Shown here one piece after another: positions 52,819 through 62,700 of a DNA stretch of 64,000 bases (its first letter is position 1; each line of letters starts with the position of its first letter). The notes under the pieces were generated by a model. It was not told the origin of the DNA. It saw nothing but the letters and a program-made list of their open reading frames with translations, and did no database searches. Origin of the DNA: Heliocidaris erythrogramma. Taxonomy: Eukaryota > Echinodermata > Echinoidea > Camarodonta > Echinometridae. The DNA lies in assembly GCA_025617745.1 (NCBI GenBank), contig CM046853.1:14737174-14801173 (forward strand), in the 5' to 3' direction. The translations under genes and the position numbers were made by a program.

Positions 52819-55800
52819 CTGCACATGTCATAACAAGAGAAAATATCAACTTTTTCATTATCTAATGAGTCAAAATGCCTGAAGAACGTTGTTGTAATCA
52901 TTGCTCATATAATTGAAAATCCATGATTCATATAGACTGCATAATCTTTTGCAATGCAAAAAACCCCAACACGAGCTAATACAATGTCCCTATACCTGAA
53001 AAAAAAGTGAGCAATCTTTCAACCTGTTAAACTGTGTTGCACAAAAGCAGTAAGGAGGGCCAAATTGTCTCAAAGAAAACGAGTAATAACAGCATGAGTT
53101 ATTTCTTTTAAATGAACCTTTTCACAATCCTTTCGCCAACAGGTTAACATGCAATATAAACACAGGTCGGACTTTTATATGTTCCATGTATCTTTACAGC
53201 AAGAATGTTGAATAAATTTGCATTACCTTGGAGTATCTGAATAAGCTGAGGGGTCCATAGGATCTAGCTCATCTTCTTTTTGTCTCCTTCCTCGAGAACC
53301 TGAAAAAAAAGGGAATGATTGTAAAACTTAGACCTAAAATTGGTACTCTTCATGATATACATTTTAATGTAAAATATTATTTATAAGCTTTTCCTGTAAA
53401 CTTCTTTAAAATAGTGTCCGCCATTCTGCCAGAGAAAAAGAGCCACTGACAAAACATACTCATACACTCAAATTGAAGTGATCCCATCAAAATTCCACAA
53501 TAACAACAGAAATAGATTAAGAGCAAGCTTTCCAAAGAGCATTTCACTTTTCTTCTTTCTAAAATTTATATTCCATGGATATTACACATAAAACAATGGA
53601 TAAAAATGGGAAAAATATTTTGTTCAAATATATAATTGTGTTTAAAGGAAAAATTAACGGCAAATTACATTTACCTCTGTGGTCTCTCCTTGACCTTTCA
53701 CCTCCGGATCTTGGTGGGGGATTCTTAGGAGGAGGTAGTGGGACACTGGAGGGAATGATTGGCCCTATCTCCACATTCTGATATGAGGAGATAAAAAGAA
53801 ACAAAGTCCAGTTATGAATCATAAAGTAATCAATGTGCATTCAGTGCAAACATAGCATATTTGCATGTAGCTAGTGATACATGATAACATATATCATACA
53901 TGATACTTTCAGTGATAGAAAGGAGAAATGATGGAAAACCACTGACTTTAGCCAATGTCATGAATTAAGACAAAACTTGTAACTATCTTAACATGCCAGG
54001 GTTATCTACTAATAGCTTAAAATGATCTACAGGGTCCCATTTTTCATCCAGTTGGAAAAATATGATTTTACTTTCATGTACAGCATTCTTTATTTGGAAG
54101 GTCCCTGACAAATCCTATATTTTTAATTTATAAATTAGCATGCTAGTATATGGACCTTGATTTACTGAACTTACATAATCCCTATAGAGCTAAATCCCAC
54201 AGATGAAAAAGACATTGCTGTAACTGATATTGGGAGTTATTTACCTTGTTAGCTGGTTCCATGCCTGGTGGTTTTGGCTGTGCTTCTCTTAATCTGATCC
54301 TCTTCTCTTCAATCTCTCTTAATTTGTTAGCTGATAGAGAAATGTTGGCCTTAGAATCTGGGGTATAAATGAATATCAAAGGTTTAACATGAAATATTGT
54401 TACCACATGACACATCCTTTCCTAGACCTCACTGAGTTTCATTTGATTCATTTTTACTTGATGACTGAAGTCACTGAACTCTACGACATAGACAATTGGA
54501 ATAGCTCCATGGAACATGCATGCTTCACACATTAGTGATGCAAATAAACAGTCATTTTACTTCTCCCTCTACATGGACTGGTATGGAGGATTACGCACAA
54601 ATAGGGCTTTGACAGTCCATGAGGATTGTGATGAGTGAAAAATTGTGGCTATTACATTGCATGTAACAATGAGATCAGTGGTCGAGGATCATGTTCGTGC
54701 CATAAAATTGTGCTGGAAATCATCAATTTATTAACCCTTTCGTGACAGGAATTGTTTAAAAGCAAAACTGATCACATTTTGTTCTTCAAATTGGCAACAA
54801 AAATATTTTTCTTTTAATGCTTCATGGTTCTAAATAATGTAATGTCTTTGAAAACAACTTACATGGTTACAAACTTTGTTGAAAAGTTGAAGAAAGTTGA
54901 CAAAAAAAACAATGATTTTGAACCTCTCGTTTTGCCAAGTTAAGGATTTTAAAGCTTATTCTCATTTTTAAAATTCATGGCATCAAATGCAATATGGTTA
55001 TGCAACAAAAATGGACACAGTGTGTGCAAAACTTTTCGCTCTTTCTACTCATGCATCTGGTATATTTTTTAGGGCTCTGAATAAACAGTTATTGAGCCCA
55101 ACCACAAAATGTGGTCAATTGTCTCGAAAGGGTTTTTCATAGAAGTGTTTACAAATGATTCAGACACAAACAGGGAGACTCACATTTGCAGGAAAAAAAA
55201 ATGACGAAATCAGTTAGCATTAAATGTTGACCTAAATGATTACTTCATTACAATCATATGACAAACATTCAATACCTTTATGTTTTTCTTTATTAATATT
55301 ATTTATCACATCACACATACCTGTTGGTGACAGCCATGAAACCATATCTGTGTTGGAATCCCAATAGTAGATAAATCCACTGAAAATGTAAATCAAAATA
55401 ATAACATGTAATGTAATCATTGAAAAATACAGATCTTGTTTAGCACGATGGTTCTGCCAAAAAATAAAGATTACAACAATAGAATGTCAGTATCAGCAGT
55501 TTTCAATGAAATTCATAATAACGTTCATAATTTTTGCAAGCTGCAAGTTACATGCTACAATGTCTGTTCTCCAAGAGCAAAAAGATATTTCATTTCTTAC
55601 TGGGTCCTTCCTCAAATTCTCTCCTAAATAATTCTCCCTTGTAGATTAAACGTACAATTGATTAATATCTCTAATATGACCGTAGAGAAACATATTCTTC
55701 TGAATATTGTAGTCCTAATGGTTCTGTAATGGAACTATTTGTACTTGATTTCCTCCAAATGGTTAGATTGAGATTCCTTCTATGAGGTCACAGCATGACC

Positions 55801-56407
55801 TCTGACTGACCTTGGAGGATCTTTGACCTTCCACCAACCATGAGGTAAGTTGTCATTATCAATGATGATCTGCTCTTTGCTCAAATCGGGTTGGATGTCA
55901 CCAGAGTAGTCTGCTGCGATGATCTCCTCCGTGGGGTCTAGACAGTTTCAAAAGTGTCAAATAAATTGGTCATTTATTTATATCATTGTTGTCTTTGAGA
56001 CAATTCTCAAATAAATGTCATGAAAGGAAAGAAACATTTCTTACACTTATTAAAATATTGATTTCAGAATGGAAGAAGAAATATATGACTATTAGGACAT
56101 AATTTGTTCATAATAATAGCATCAGTTCTAACTATATAAAAACTGAGGGCATTCTTCAGGTTTAGGTGAGGGGACCTTCCAATAATATAATGTAAAGTCT
56201 ACTGATTCTGTAGAATATATTTACGTATTGTAAGGCATGGTATTAATAAAATGAAAGACATATTTCCATTAGCTTTGCATAATAGTAACATGCTAAAATT
56301 ATCATAACAATAATGTCAACTTTACCATTTTCAAGATTAGTTGAGGAGTCAGCTTTCAAGATCCCTCTCTTCTTCAAACGAGCAGCTAAAGCAGGTGGCA
56401 GAGACAT
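52650..56407 (-). CDS. PQBP1: Polyglutamine-binding protein 1 orthologue, 7 coding exons
   Basis: Nuclear splicing-associated adaptor that in animals binds U5-15kD (TXNL4A) and WBP11. Minus-strand exons: 56407-56326, 55937-55811, 55379-55321, 54357-54245, 53777-53675, 53299-53227 and 52818-52650. All are GT-AG with matching phases, 726 nt, 241 aa (human about 265). The N-terminus MSLPPALAARLKKRGILK matches MPLPVALQTRLAKRGILK. The WW domain is at about residues 57-90 (NLPHGWWKVKDPPSGFIYYW, then DTDMVSWLSP-like sequence), split over exons 2-3. The middle is basic, then Pro-rich (VPLPPPKNPPPRSGG). The C-terminus [20 protein letters not shown] and YPSPGAILRAN is the intrinsically disordered U5-15kD-binding segment. 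The human hepta- and di-residue Arg/Asp repeats are missing. An acceptor-like AG lies above the ATG (TCATTTAAAG), so a 5' UTR exon probably exists further up. Confidence 0.95.
53227..53299 (-). CDS. PQBP1: PQBP1 exon 6
   Basis: Encodes [19 protein letters not shown]; human has [15 protein letters not shown]. Phases 1 to 2. Confidence 0.95.
53675..53777 (-). CDS. PQBP1: PQBP1 exon 5 (Pro-rich)
   Basis: Encodes NVEIGPIIPSSVPLPPPKNP then PPRSGGERSRRDHR. Phases 0 to 1. Confidence 0.88.
54245..54357 (-). CDS. PQBP1: PQBP1 exon 4 (basic helical linker)
   Basis: Encodes SANKLREIEEKRIRLREAQP then PPGMEPANK; charged and probably helical. Replaces the Arg/Asp repeats of the human protein. Phases 1 to 0. 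Confidence 0.88.
55321..55379 (-). CDS. PQBP1: PQBP1 exon 3 (WW domain core)
   Basis: 59 nt encoding GFIYYWDSNTDMVSWLSPT, nearly the same as the human YYWNADTDLVSWLSP. Phases 2 to 1. Confidence 0.97.
55811..55937 (-). CDS. PQBP1: PQBP1 exon 2 (acidic stretch, first WW strand)
   Basis: Encodes DPTEEIIAADYSGDIQPDLS, matching human EEEIIAEDYDD, then LPHGWWKVKDPP. Phases 1 to 2. Confidence 0.95.
56326..56407 (-). CDS. PQBP1: PQBP1 coding exon 1
   Basis: Start Met in GGAAGACATGTCTC; encodes MSLPPALAARLKKRGILKAD. Donor AATG|GTAAAG, phase 1. The frame is open upstream to the likely acceptor near 56438. Confidence 0.92.
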
Positions 56408-57236
56408 GTCTTCCAAGTTGTATTTCTTTGGATTCTTTAAATGAGAAATAAATGAGAGAAATACCAGGAAATGTTATGAAGAAATTGAATAATACCTCCA
56501 TTGGTTTATATTAATCATTTAAGGTTATCAAGTTTGTAAGTTCCAGAGGGGAATGCTTGAGGAAAATATGAAATTTAAAAACATAACATAACAACTTTAC
56601 AAATACATATCTGTTTATTTGTTAAACTGATTTTATGTACTTCTAAGTAAATCAAAATAGATCAATCAAAAAATAGGACTTCATTGCTGTGAGCTAATGT
56701 GTGAACCACTGGCTAAAAGTTTTATTTGTACAAAAAAGAAGGATAGAGACAGTTTTCTTTTCTTTTCTTCTTTTCAGCTTTAAAAAAAGTGGAAAATTAT
56801 TTCCATCTTTTAATATAATAATCAAACCACAGCAGCATGTAAAATGATATTTAGATTCTATACCCCTATGGCAAAATCGTCACAGATGGAGAAAGAGAGA
56901 TTTGGGGGTAGATCAGGTGTGCGGAAGGTTGTAAAACTACAGAAGAGTTTAACTTGTTAGTGCAGGGATAATCTACTAATATAATATGAATTTGGGGGTG
57001 TTTTCTTTGGTTCGAATAGACTGGCTCTTTTGGTACCCACGGTTGGGGAATGATACCCAGATGATTGGGAGGCACTTTTTACGGGCCGCAGTGCCGTCTG
57101 TATTTCATAAATTCATTTCTAAACTTTGAATTTCCGGAGGGAGAACTTTTTCAGCCGGCGGAACAGTTCACTGTTGTAGACACGACCAAGCATGCACCCT
57201 GTTTACTGCTCAGCATGTCAGCCCATTGCGAGAAGA
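56408..57236. other. Upstream flank of PQBP1
   Basis: AT-rich, with CpG-bearing sequence from about 57020 to 57230 (GGGCCGCAGTGCCGTCTG, TTTCCGGAGGGAG, CAGCCGGCGG). That position would fit a promoter or 5' UTR exon of PQBP1. No TATA box is evident. Confidence 0.4.
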
Positions 57237-57480
57237 GAAAGTTCGATTCACATCTTTTCCAACTTCTGTGAGTTGTATTTCATGGATGTTTTGGTGTCGC
57301 TATTTGTAAATTAAATGCCGATTTTGAGTAAATAATGGAGACTTTTGTGCAGTGGTGTTTGAAAGTATTGAGGTGTATGACCATCCTAGAGTATACACAC
57401 GAAGTATTAATGCCGCTTTCCAGCACACATATGTGCAAAATATCAAACAATTGCTAGGAGTATGACCGTATGAGAGGGGA
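57237..57480. repeat. Divergent copy of the module's R segment
   Basis: Shares TCTTTTCCAAC, GTGAGTTG, TTTGTAAATTAAATGCCGAT, GACTTTTGTGCAGTGGTGTT and TTGAGGTGTATGAC with 60645-60790, in the same order. It is more diverged than the two palindrome arms are from each other, so it is the oldest or source copy. Confidence 0.7.
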
Positions 57481-57900
57481 CTTATCATGCTTATTCCACG
57501 ACTAACATAGTAACAGTTAGGTCTAGGCCACTCATAGGCCCTTGCCTATGTGGGACTGTGTCCAACATTCACTGTTGCAGCAGTCAAAAGCAGACAACAA
57601 AATTGCTCTAAACAAGATTTAATTTTCTTAAATTTGCTAGATTACCTGATTCAGGGACTCTTCAACTCTTACTCTTAGTCTTACTTTGCCTCAAAACAAA
57701 TGTAGGGATTCAGACATAAGTGAAATTTTAAATAATTATTTTCCTCTCCTGTATGAATGATATAGCCTGGAAAAGGGCCTGCTGATCGATACACACAAAA
57801 GCTATTGAAGCCTATTCACCCGTAAAAGCTAGTCTGGAGTACAAGGTTATCTTCAGAAGTTCAGATAAGATTTTACATGTACTATAACCCACTCATGGCT
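57481..57900. other. Spacer, nothing recognised
   Basis: AT-rich sequence without exon, RNA or repeat signal. Confidence 0.35.
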
Positions 57901-57904
57901 ACAT

Positions 57905-59467
57905 TACTGTAAAATAGTTGGTATTTTCCGTCGCATGTACTAAAGGTATGGGGGAAAAAGTAAGATAAATATTTTAAATACAGTCAAACCTGTCTATAGT
58001 GGCCACCAAAGGGAAACAGAAAAAGTGGCCGCTATAGACAGGTGGCCGCTATAGGCAGGTCGGCGGCCATTTTTAATTTTTGCACATACACGCAACGTCA
58101 CTTAGTGTACATGTATCCATATATATCACTTAGGAAAACAAGCTATAGATCTACAGATTTGACGTATAACATGTCATATGATATATAAAATGCCAAAATA
58201 ATGTGCTTTGTTGTCAATAAATGAGAAAAACAATAGATATACAAGCAATCTCTGTAAAATGAATTTTCCCTCAAATTACCACGTACGTAGTCGCCCGCGG
58301 TAGACTGCTGTTCTTGATTTTTATAGTCTAAAACGATGTCCAATCATGCTTTTGCATCTTGTCAGAAAATTACAATAATAAGTTTATCTTTTGAATAAAA
58401 TCATGCAATCAATTTTCATTCAATAAATATTTGCCTTTTGAATGGTTTAAAAGAAGTTTTAACTGTTTTTGAGAACAGGCGATAGAAGGTGCTCGCTTGA
58501 TTCGTCGAAAGTGCGAACGTCGACAATGCAATGGATCGCTGGTGGACGATCGAGTTCTCCTGCTGTTTTTCAGCAGGACGATCTCGTACATGAAATCGTT
58601 ATTATTGATCCTTAAAAAAATAATAACTGGGTAGTATTTTATTATTTTCACCTTCTAAAAAAAACCCACTGTTTTATTATTTTTTTCGATAGCTTTAACC
58701 CTTTAAATTTTTTTTTGGATAAATCTTTTAAAAAATAAAAATTAATATTGAAGTGTACGAGCCTGTGCTATTGCGCAATGGCGATCGCTATCAATGCCGA
58801 CCGTGATAGCTTAAGAGAACAATGCAGGTGCAGGAGATCGCAGCTGGATGGTGCGAAGATTACGTAAACGAACAATACTAGTGCTTAATTCTTACTAAAA
58901 AGACTTTTAATCTCTAATTAGTCGGAAATGTGGTAAAACTTTTAGATCTTCTTGGCCATTGTAGATTCTATTCACGACGTTTGTGTGACAGTGTGACTGA
59001 GCTAGGACTCAGTAAACACATCGCGGCTATTTATTATGCCTAACTTTTTATGGCAAAAACTACTTTTTGTGCATGAAGCTACGGCTCGACTCGATATTGG
59101 TGGCCGCTATACGCGGTCAGATATTGACCAAGGGATACATAATGGGTGGCCGCTGGCCGCGTTAGGCAGGTGACCGCTATATGCAGGGTCTACAACACAG
59201 TAATTTCCTGCGGGGGATTTTTTGGTGGCCGCTATAAGCAGGTGGCCGCTATAAACAGGTGGCCGCTAAGACAGGTTTGACTGTACTTGCTTTCAAATTC
59301 AGCCCTTAAAAATCTCACTCCTACCTCAAATGGCCGTTAGGAAGAACTTTTGATATTTTCAGCAAAATCCAAAGTCAAAATCTTGTCCAAAACCGGAGAA
59401 ATCCCCGCCGATTTGTTTCGCGATCGCGTGTTGTTTACATACTGCCGATGTCTTAGACTAAAATCGG
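57905..59467 (+). repeat. CpG-rich module, partial copy (P segment), split by a transposon
   Basis: 57905-57980 plus 59284-59467 together match 60138-60401 (GGTATTTTCCGTCGCATGTA, ATTCAGCCCTTAAAAATCTC, ATCTTGTCCAAAACCGGAGA, TTTCGCGATCGCGTGTTG). The interruption is the Tigger-like element. At 59467 this forward P piece joins directly to the inverted R piece. Confidence 0.85.
57981..59283. mobile_element. Non-autonomous Tigger/pogo-like element, 1303 bp
   Basis: Ends CAGTCAAACCTGTCTATAGT and, inverted from the right, CAGTCAAACCTGTCTTAGCG, flanked by TA on both sides. The sub-terminal zones carry several GTGGCCGCTATA units. No transposase frame. The unoccupied form of the same site (TTTTAAATACTTGC) is seen in the paralogous copy near 60216, which confirms insertion with TA duplication. 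Confidence 0.9.
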
Positions 59468-60815
59468 CACTCATAGCTACATTCCTATACTTCGTGTGTA
59501 TAATGTTGGCAGTCATACACCTCATCTTTTTAAAACACCACTGCACAAAATTCACCAATATTCACTCAAAATCGGCATTTAATTTTCAAAAACCGACCCC
59601 AAAATATCCAAGAAATACAATAAATTCAACTCACCAATGTTGGAAAAGATATTTACAAAAATGAAATCCGCAATTTACTGTTGATTCTCGCGAAACGAGC
59701 TATCGGAGTCATTGTGTACATTTCCTGGTCGCCGCGGGCGCTGACATCTCCCCAAAAGAGTTTTGTCCTCAAAAATTCGGTCCCTATGGCGTACACGGAA
59801 AAGTTCCGATTTTCTGTGTGCGCGATCGTAAAGATCGATGTGCCCTTGCGATCCCGAGTTTCTTCGTGGACAAAAATTATATTGGCCGATTTTAGTCTAA
59901 GACATCGGCAGTTTGTAAACAACACGCGATCGCGAAACAAATCGGCGCGGATTTCTCCGGTTTTGGACAAGATTTTGACTTTGGATTTTGCTGTAAATAT
60001 CAAAAGTTCTTCCTAACGGCCATTTGAGGTAGGAGTGAGATTTTTAAGGGCTGAATTTGAAAGCAAGTATTTAAAATATTTATCTTATTTTCCCCCCCAT
60101 ACCTTTAGTACATGCGACAGAAAATACCACTCACGGGTACATTACTGTAAAATAGTTGGTATTTTCTGTCGCATGTACTAAAGGTATGGGGGGGAAAATA
60201 AGATAAATATTTTAAATACTTGCTTCCAAATTCAGCCCTTAAAAATCTCACTCCTACCTCAAATGGCCGTTAGGAAGAACTTTTGATATTTTCAGCAAAA
60301 TCCAAAGTCAAAATCTTGTCCAAAACCGGAGAAATCCCCGCCGATTTGTTTCGCGATCGCGTGTTGTTTACATACTGCCGATGTCTTAGACTAAAATCGG
60401 CCAATAAAATTTTTGTCCACGAAGAAACTCGGGATCGCAAGCGCACACCGATCTTTACGATCGCGCACACAGAAAATCGGGACTGTGTATGCCACATAGG
60501 GACCGAATTTTTAAGGACAAAACTCTTTTGGGGAGATGTCAGCGCCCGCGGCGACCAGGAAATGTACACAATGACTCCGATAGCTCGTTTCGCGAGAATC
60601 AACAGTAAATTACGGATTTGATTTTTGGAAATATCTTTTCCAACATCGGTGAGTTGAATTTATTGTATTTCTTGGATATTTAGTGGTCGGTTTTTGTAAA
60701 TTAAATGCCGATTTTGAGTGAATGTTTGTGACTTTTGTGCAGTGGTGTTTTAAAAAGTTGAGGTGTATGACTGCCTACATTCTACACACGAAGTATAGGA
60801 ATGTAGCTATGAGTG
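59468..60815. repeat. Large CpG-rich palindrome, arms about 660 bp
   Basis: 59468-60129 is the reverse complement of 60157-60815 with few differences, around a 27-base spacer. Each arm has the same order: P (CTAAAGGTATGGGGG to AAATCGG), Q (AATTTTTGTCCACGAAGAAA to GAGAATCAACAGTAAATT) and R (ATATCTTTTCCAACAT, GTGAGTTGAATTT, to CTATGAGTG). Both strands have 104-116-codon open frames across P and Q, but none resembles a known protein. Confidence 0.88.
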
Positions 60816-61424
60816 GGCGAAGCCAAGCCCAAGAAGAACGCTCCACAACCACTGCCAACAGCAAACTTAATACAATGGGACTGAGCCGATGAGGTATGCA
60901 CTTTTCATAATTCAATCATAGACTTGATAGAGCTATTCTGACTGAGTAATAAGCAGATTCAACAAATATACGTAGTCTAAAACCAAAGCTGAAATTCATG
61001 ATATCATTATTAGAAGGTGATTTAGATTTAAACAAGTCAAGATAAAGTGAAAGAAAATTACTTACACAGGGATTACGCATTCATTCACCACAGAACGCCA
61101 TCACCCTACTAAACAAAACCAGAACTATTATCACAATTAAAGTACATCATATCATGAGTATTTTGTTCACGTATGTTATTTGGCGTAGGATGAATATGGG
61201 CTCTGTTCCGTATTCCACACGCCATCGATCTCTTTATCGGGTTTTTGCCATGGTTTTGGGGTATTCCGGTGGTTTTTTGTCTGTCTGTTTTTTGTTTATT
61301 TTTGGTGTGTTTTGGTGGTGGGGGCAAGGGCGGCGGGGCGTCTTTCAAAGTATGGCTCTTTTTGATATACTGAAAATGACACCAGCAAATTAATTTGGGG
61401 GAATGTGTGTGTGATTGGGTTTTT
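60816..61424. other. Right flank of the palindrome
   Basis: 60805-60891 could be a plus-strand exon (GAATGTAG|CTATGAG to GATGAG|GTATGC), though every reading frame is short. A minus-strand donor-like TGT|GTAAGT lies at about 61060. G-rich sequence at 61240-61345. No gene could be assigned. Confidence 0.3.
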
Positions 61425-61580
61425 ACAGACGTGTATCAATCAGATATGATTATTTACGTCTGGGACCGACCTTTAACGTCACCATCCGAAAGACGTGACT
61501 CAGTCTCGAACCTGGGTCCGTTGAATCAGTTTATAACTTCCACTGGTAGCTGGATTACAGGCGCACGCCACAACGCCCAG
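61425..61580 (-). mobile_element. SINE-like element with 7SL-RNA-like head
   Basis: On the minus strand from 61580: GGGCGTTGTGGCGTGCGCCT then GTAATCCAGCTACC, strikingly like the 5' (Alu) domain of SRP RNA (GGGCG-yyGTGGCGyGyGCC, TGTArTCCCAGCTAC). ACCCAGGTTCGAGACTG follows where 7SL has its TCCAGGAGTTCTGGGCTG block, and provides a B-box-like GGTTCGAGAC. The rest (GGATGGTGACGTTAAAGGTC, GGTCCCAGACGT) looks like a SINE body. It could be a 7SL pseudogene joined to other sequence. Confidence 0.5.
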
Positions 61581-61647
61581 TTGTCGATTGTCGAATGTCG
61601 AATGATCATTTAATTCGTACATTATAACCCTGTCGTTTTTCTTTAGG

Positions 61648-61651
61648 ATTA

Positions 61652-61684
<33 letters not shown>

Positions 61685-61692
61685 CATCATTA
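61648..61692. repeat. ATT trinucleotide microsatellite
   Basis: About thirteen ATT units, then ATC units. Confidence 0.92.
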
Positions 61693-61877
61693 TTTATTCG
61701 GCAAAGACAAACTTTACCAAGAAATCAGTGAATATAAAACAACAGTAAATTTATAAGAGAGTCACACGGATGCCTGGAAAAGAAAAAGAGTAACTTAATA
61801 TTTAATAACTAAACGGTGAACTGAAGGTCTTCGACATTGATATCAAGGCATGAGATATGCTTGATTTCATTATGTTA

Positions 61878-62700
61878 AGAGCTAGCGAGCGAGTTCTGGG
61901 GAAATTTTCAGAAAATATTGTCCTTATACTTGTTGTAAATTATTGGCACATTTGAGCGCGAGGAATGAGAAATCCTTCGCTTGGCCGGGGGGGGGGGGGG
62001 GTAGGCATTATGTCCCTGTTACTAAAGCCGCGCCGATTCTTTGAAGCTATAGATATGGCTCTTTTGTAAGAAACGGTGGGAAATACAGGTAGGCCTATGG
62101 GTAAAACGGGGCATTTATCACAAGAGGGAATTGCGCTTATCAGAGGTGGAAAGGGCACTTAAAGAGGTGAAAAGGGGCACCTATGAGAAGAGGAAAAGGG
62201 CACATATTATCGGATAGGGAAAGGCACTTAGAAGTAAAGAGGGGGCACTTATTAGATTTGAAAAGGGGCACTTATCAGAAGGGGAAAGTGGGTACTTATT
62301 AGAAGGGAAAAGGGGGCACCTATCAGATGTAAAAATGCACTTAATAAAGGAGAAAAGAGCGCAAATTAGAAAGAAATTGGCCTTATCAGAAGGGGAAAGG
62401 GCAAATAGAAAGAATAAGGAACACCTATCCGAAGTAAAATTTCACTTATCACAGGGAGAAAAGGGCACTTATTAGAGAGATAAGGAGGCAATTCATCAGA
62501 TTTGAAAAGGGGCGTTAATCAGAAGGAGAAAAAGGGCACTTATCAGAAGAGGAAAGGGCACTAGGAAATGGGCCACTTTTAGTAGTAAAAATGGCACTTA
62601 TCAGAGAGCATGTTTCAGAAATAAAACGGGCACTTTTGAGGTTACTTAAAAAGTGTGGGGGGCACTGTACCCCTGTCCCTCCCAGGAGCGTCGCCCCTGG
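61878..62700. repeat. Dispersed element with minisatellite array, copy 2
   Basis: Same order and orientation as 17445-18230: GGGGAAATTTTCAGAAAATA, GAGAAATCCTTCGCTTG, G15 (61987-62001), CGCGCCGATTCTTTGAAGC, then units such as AAAGGGCACTTATCAGAAG from 62100 to 62660. It ends CACTGTACCCCTGTCCC and GGAGCGTCGCCCCTGG. Confidence 0.8.

Noticed and set aside
59350-60621. Frames of 104-116 codons across the palindrome on both strands
   Set aside because: The same DNA is open in both directions and the frames differ between copies by frame changes; not accepted as proteins, only as part of the repeat.
60805-60891. Plus-strand exon or minus-strand exon of a small gene
   Set aside because: Splice-like borders exist but no reading frame matched a protein and neighbouring exons could not be found.
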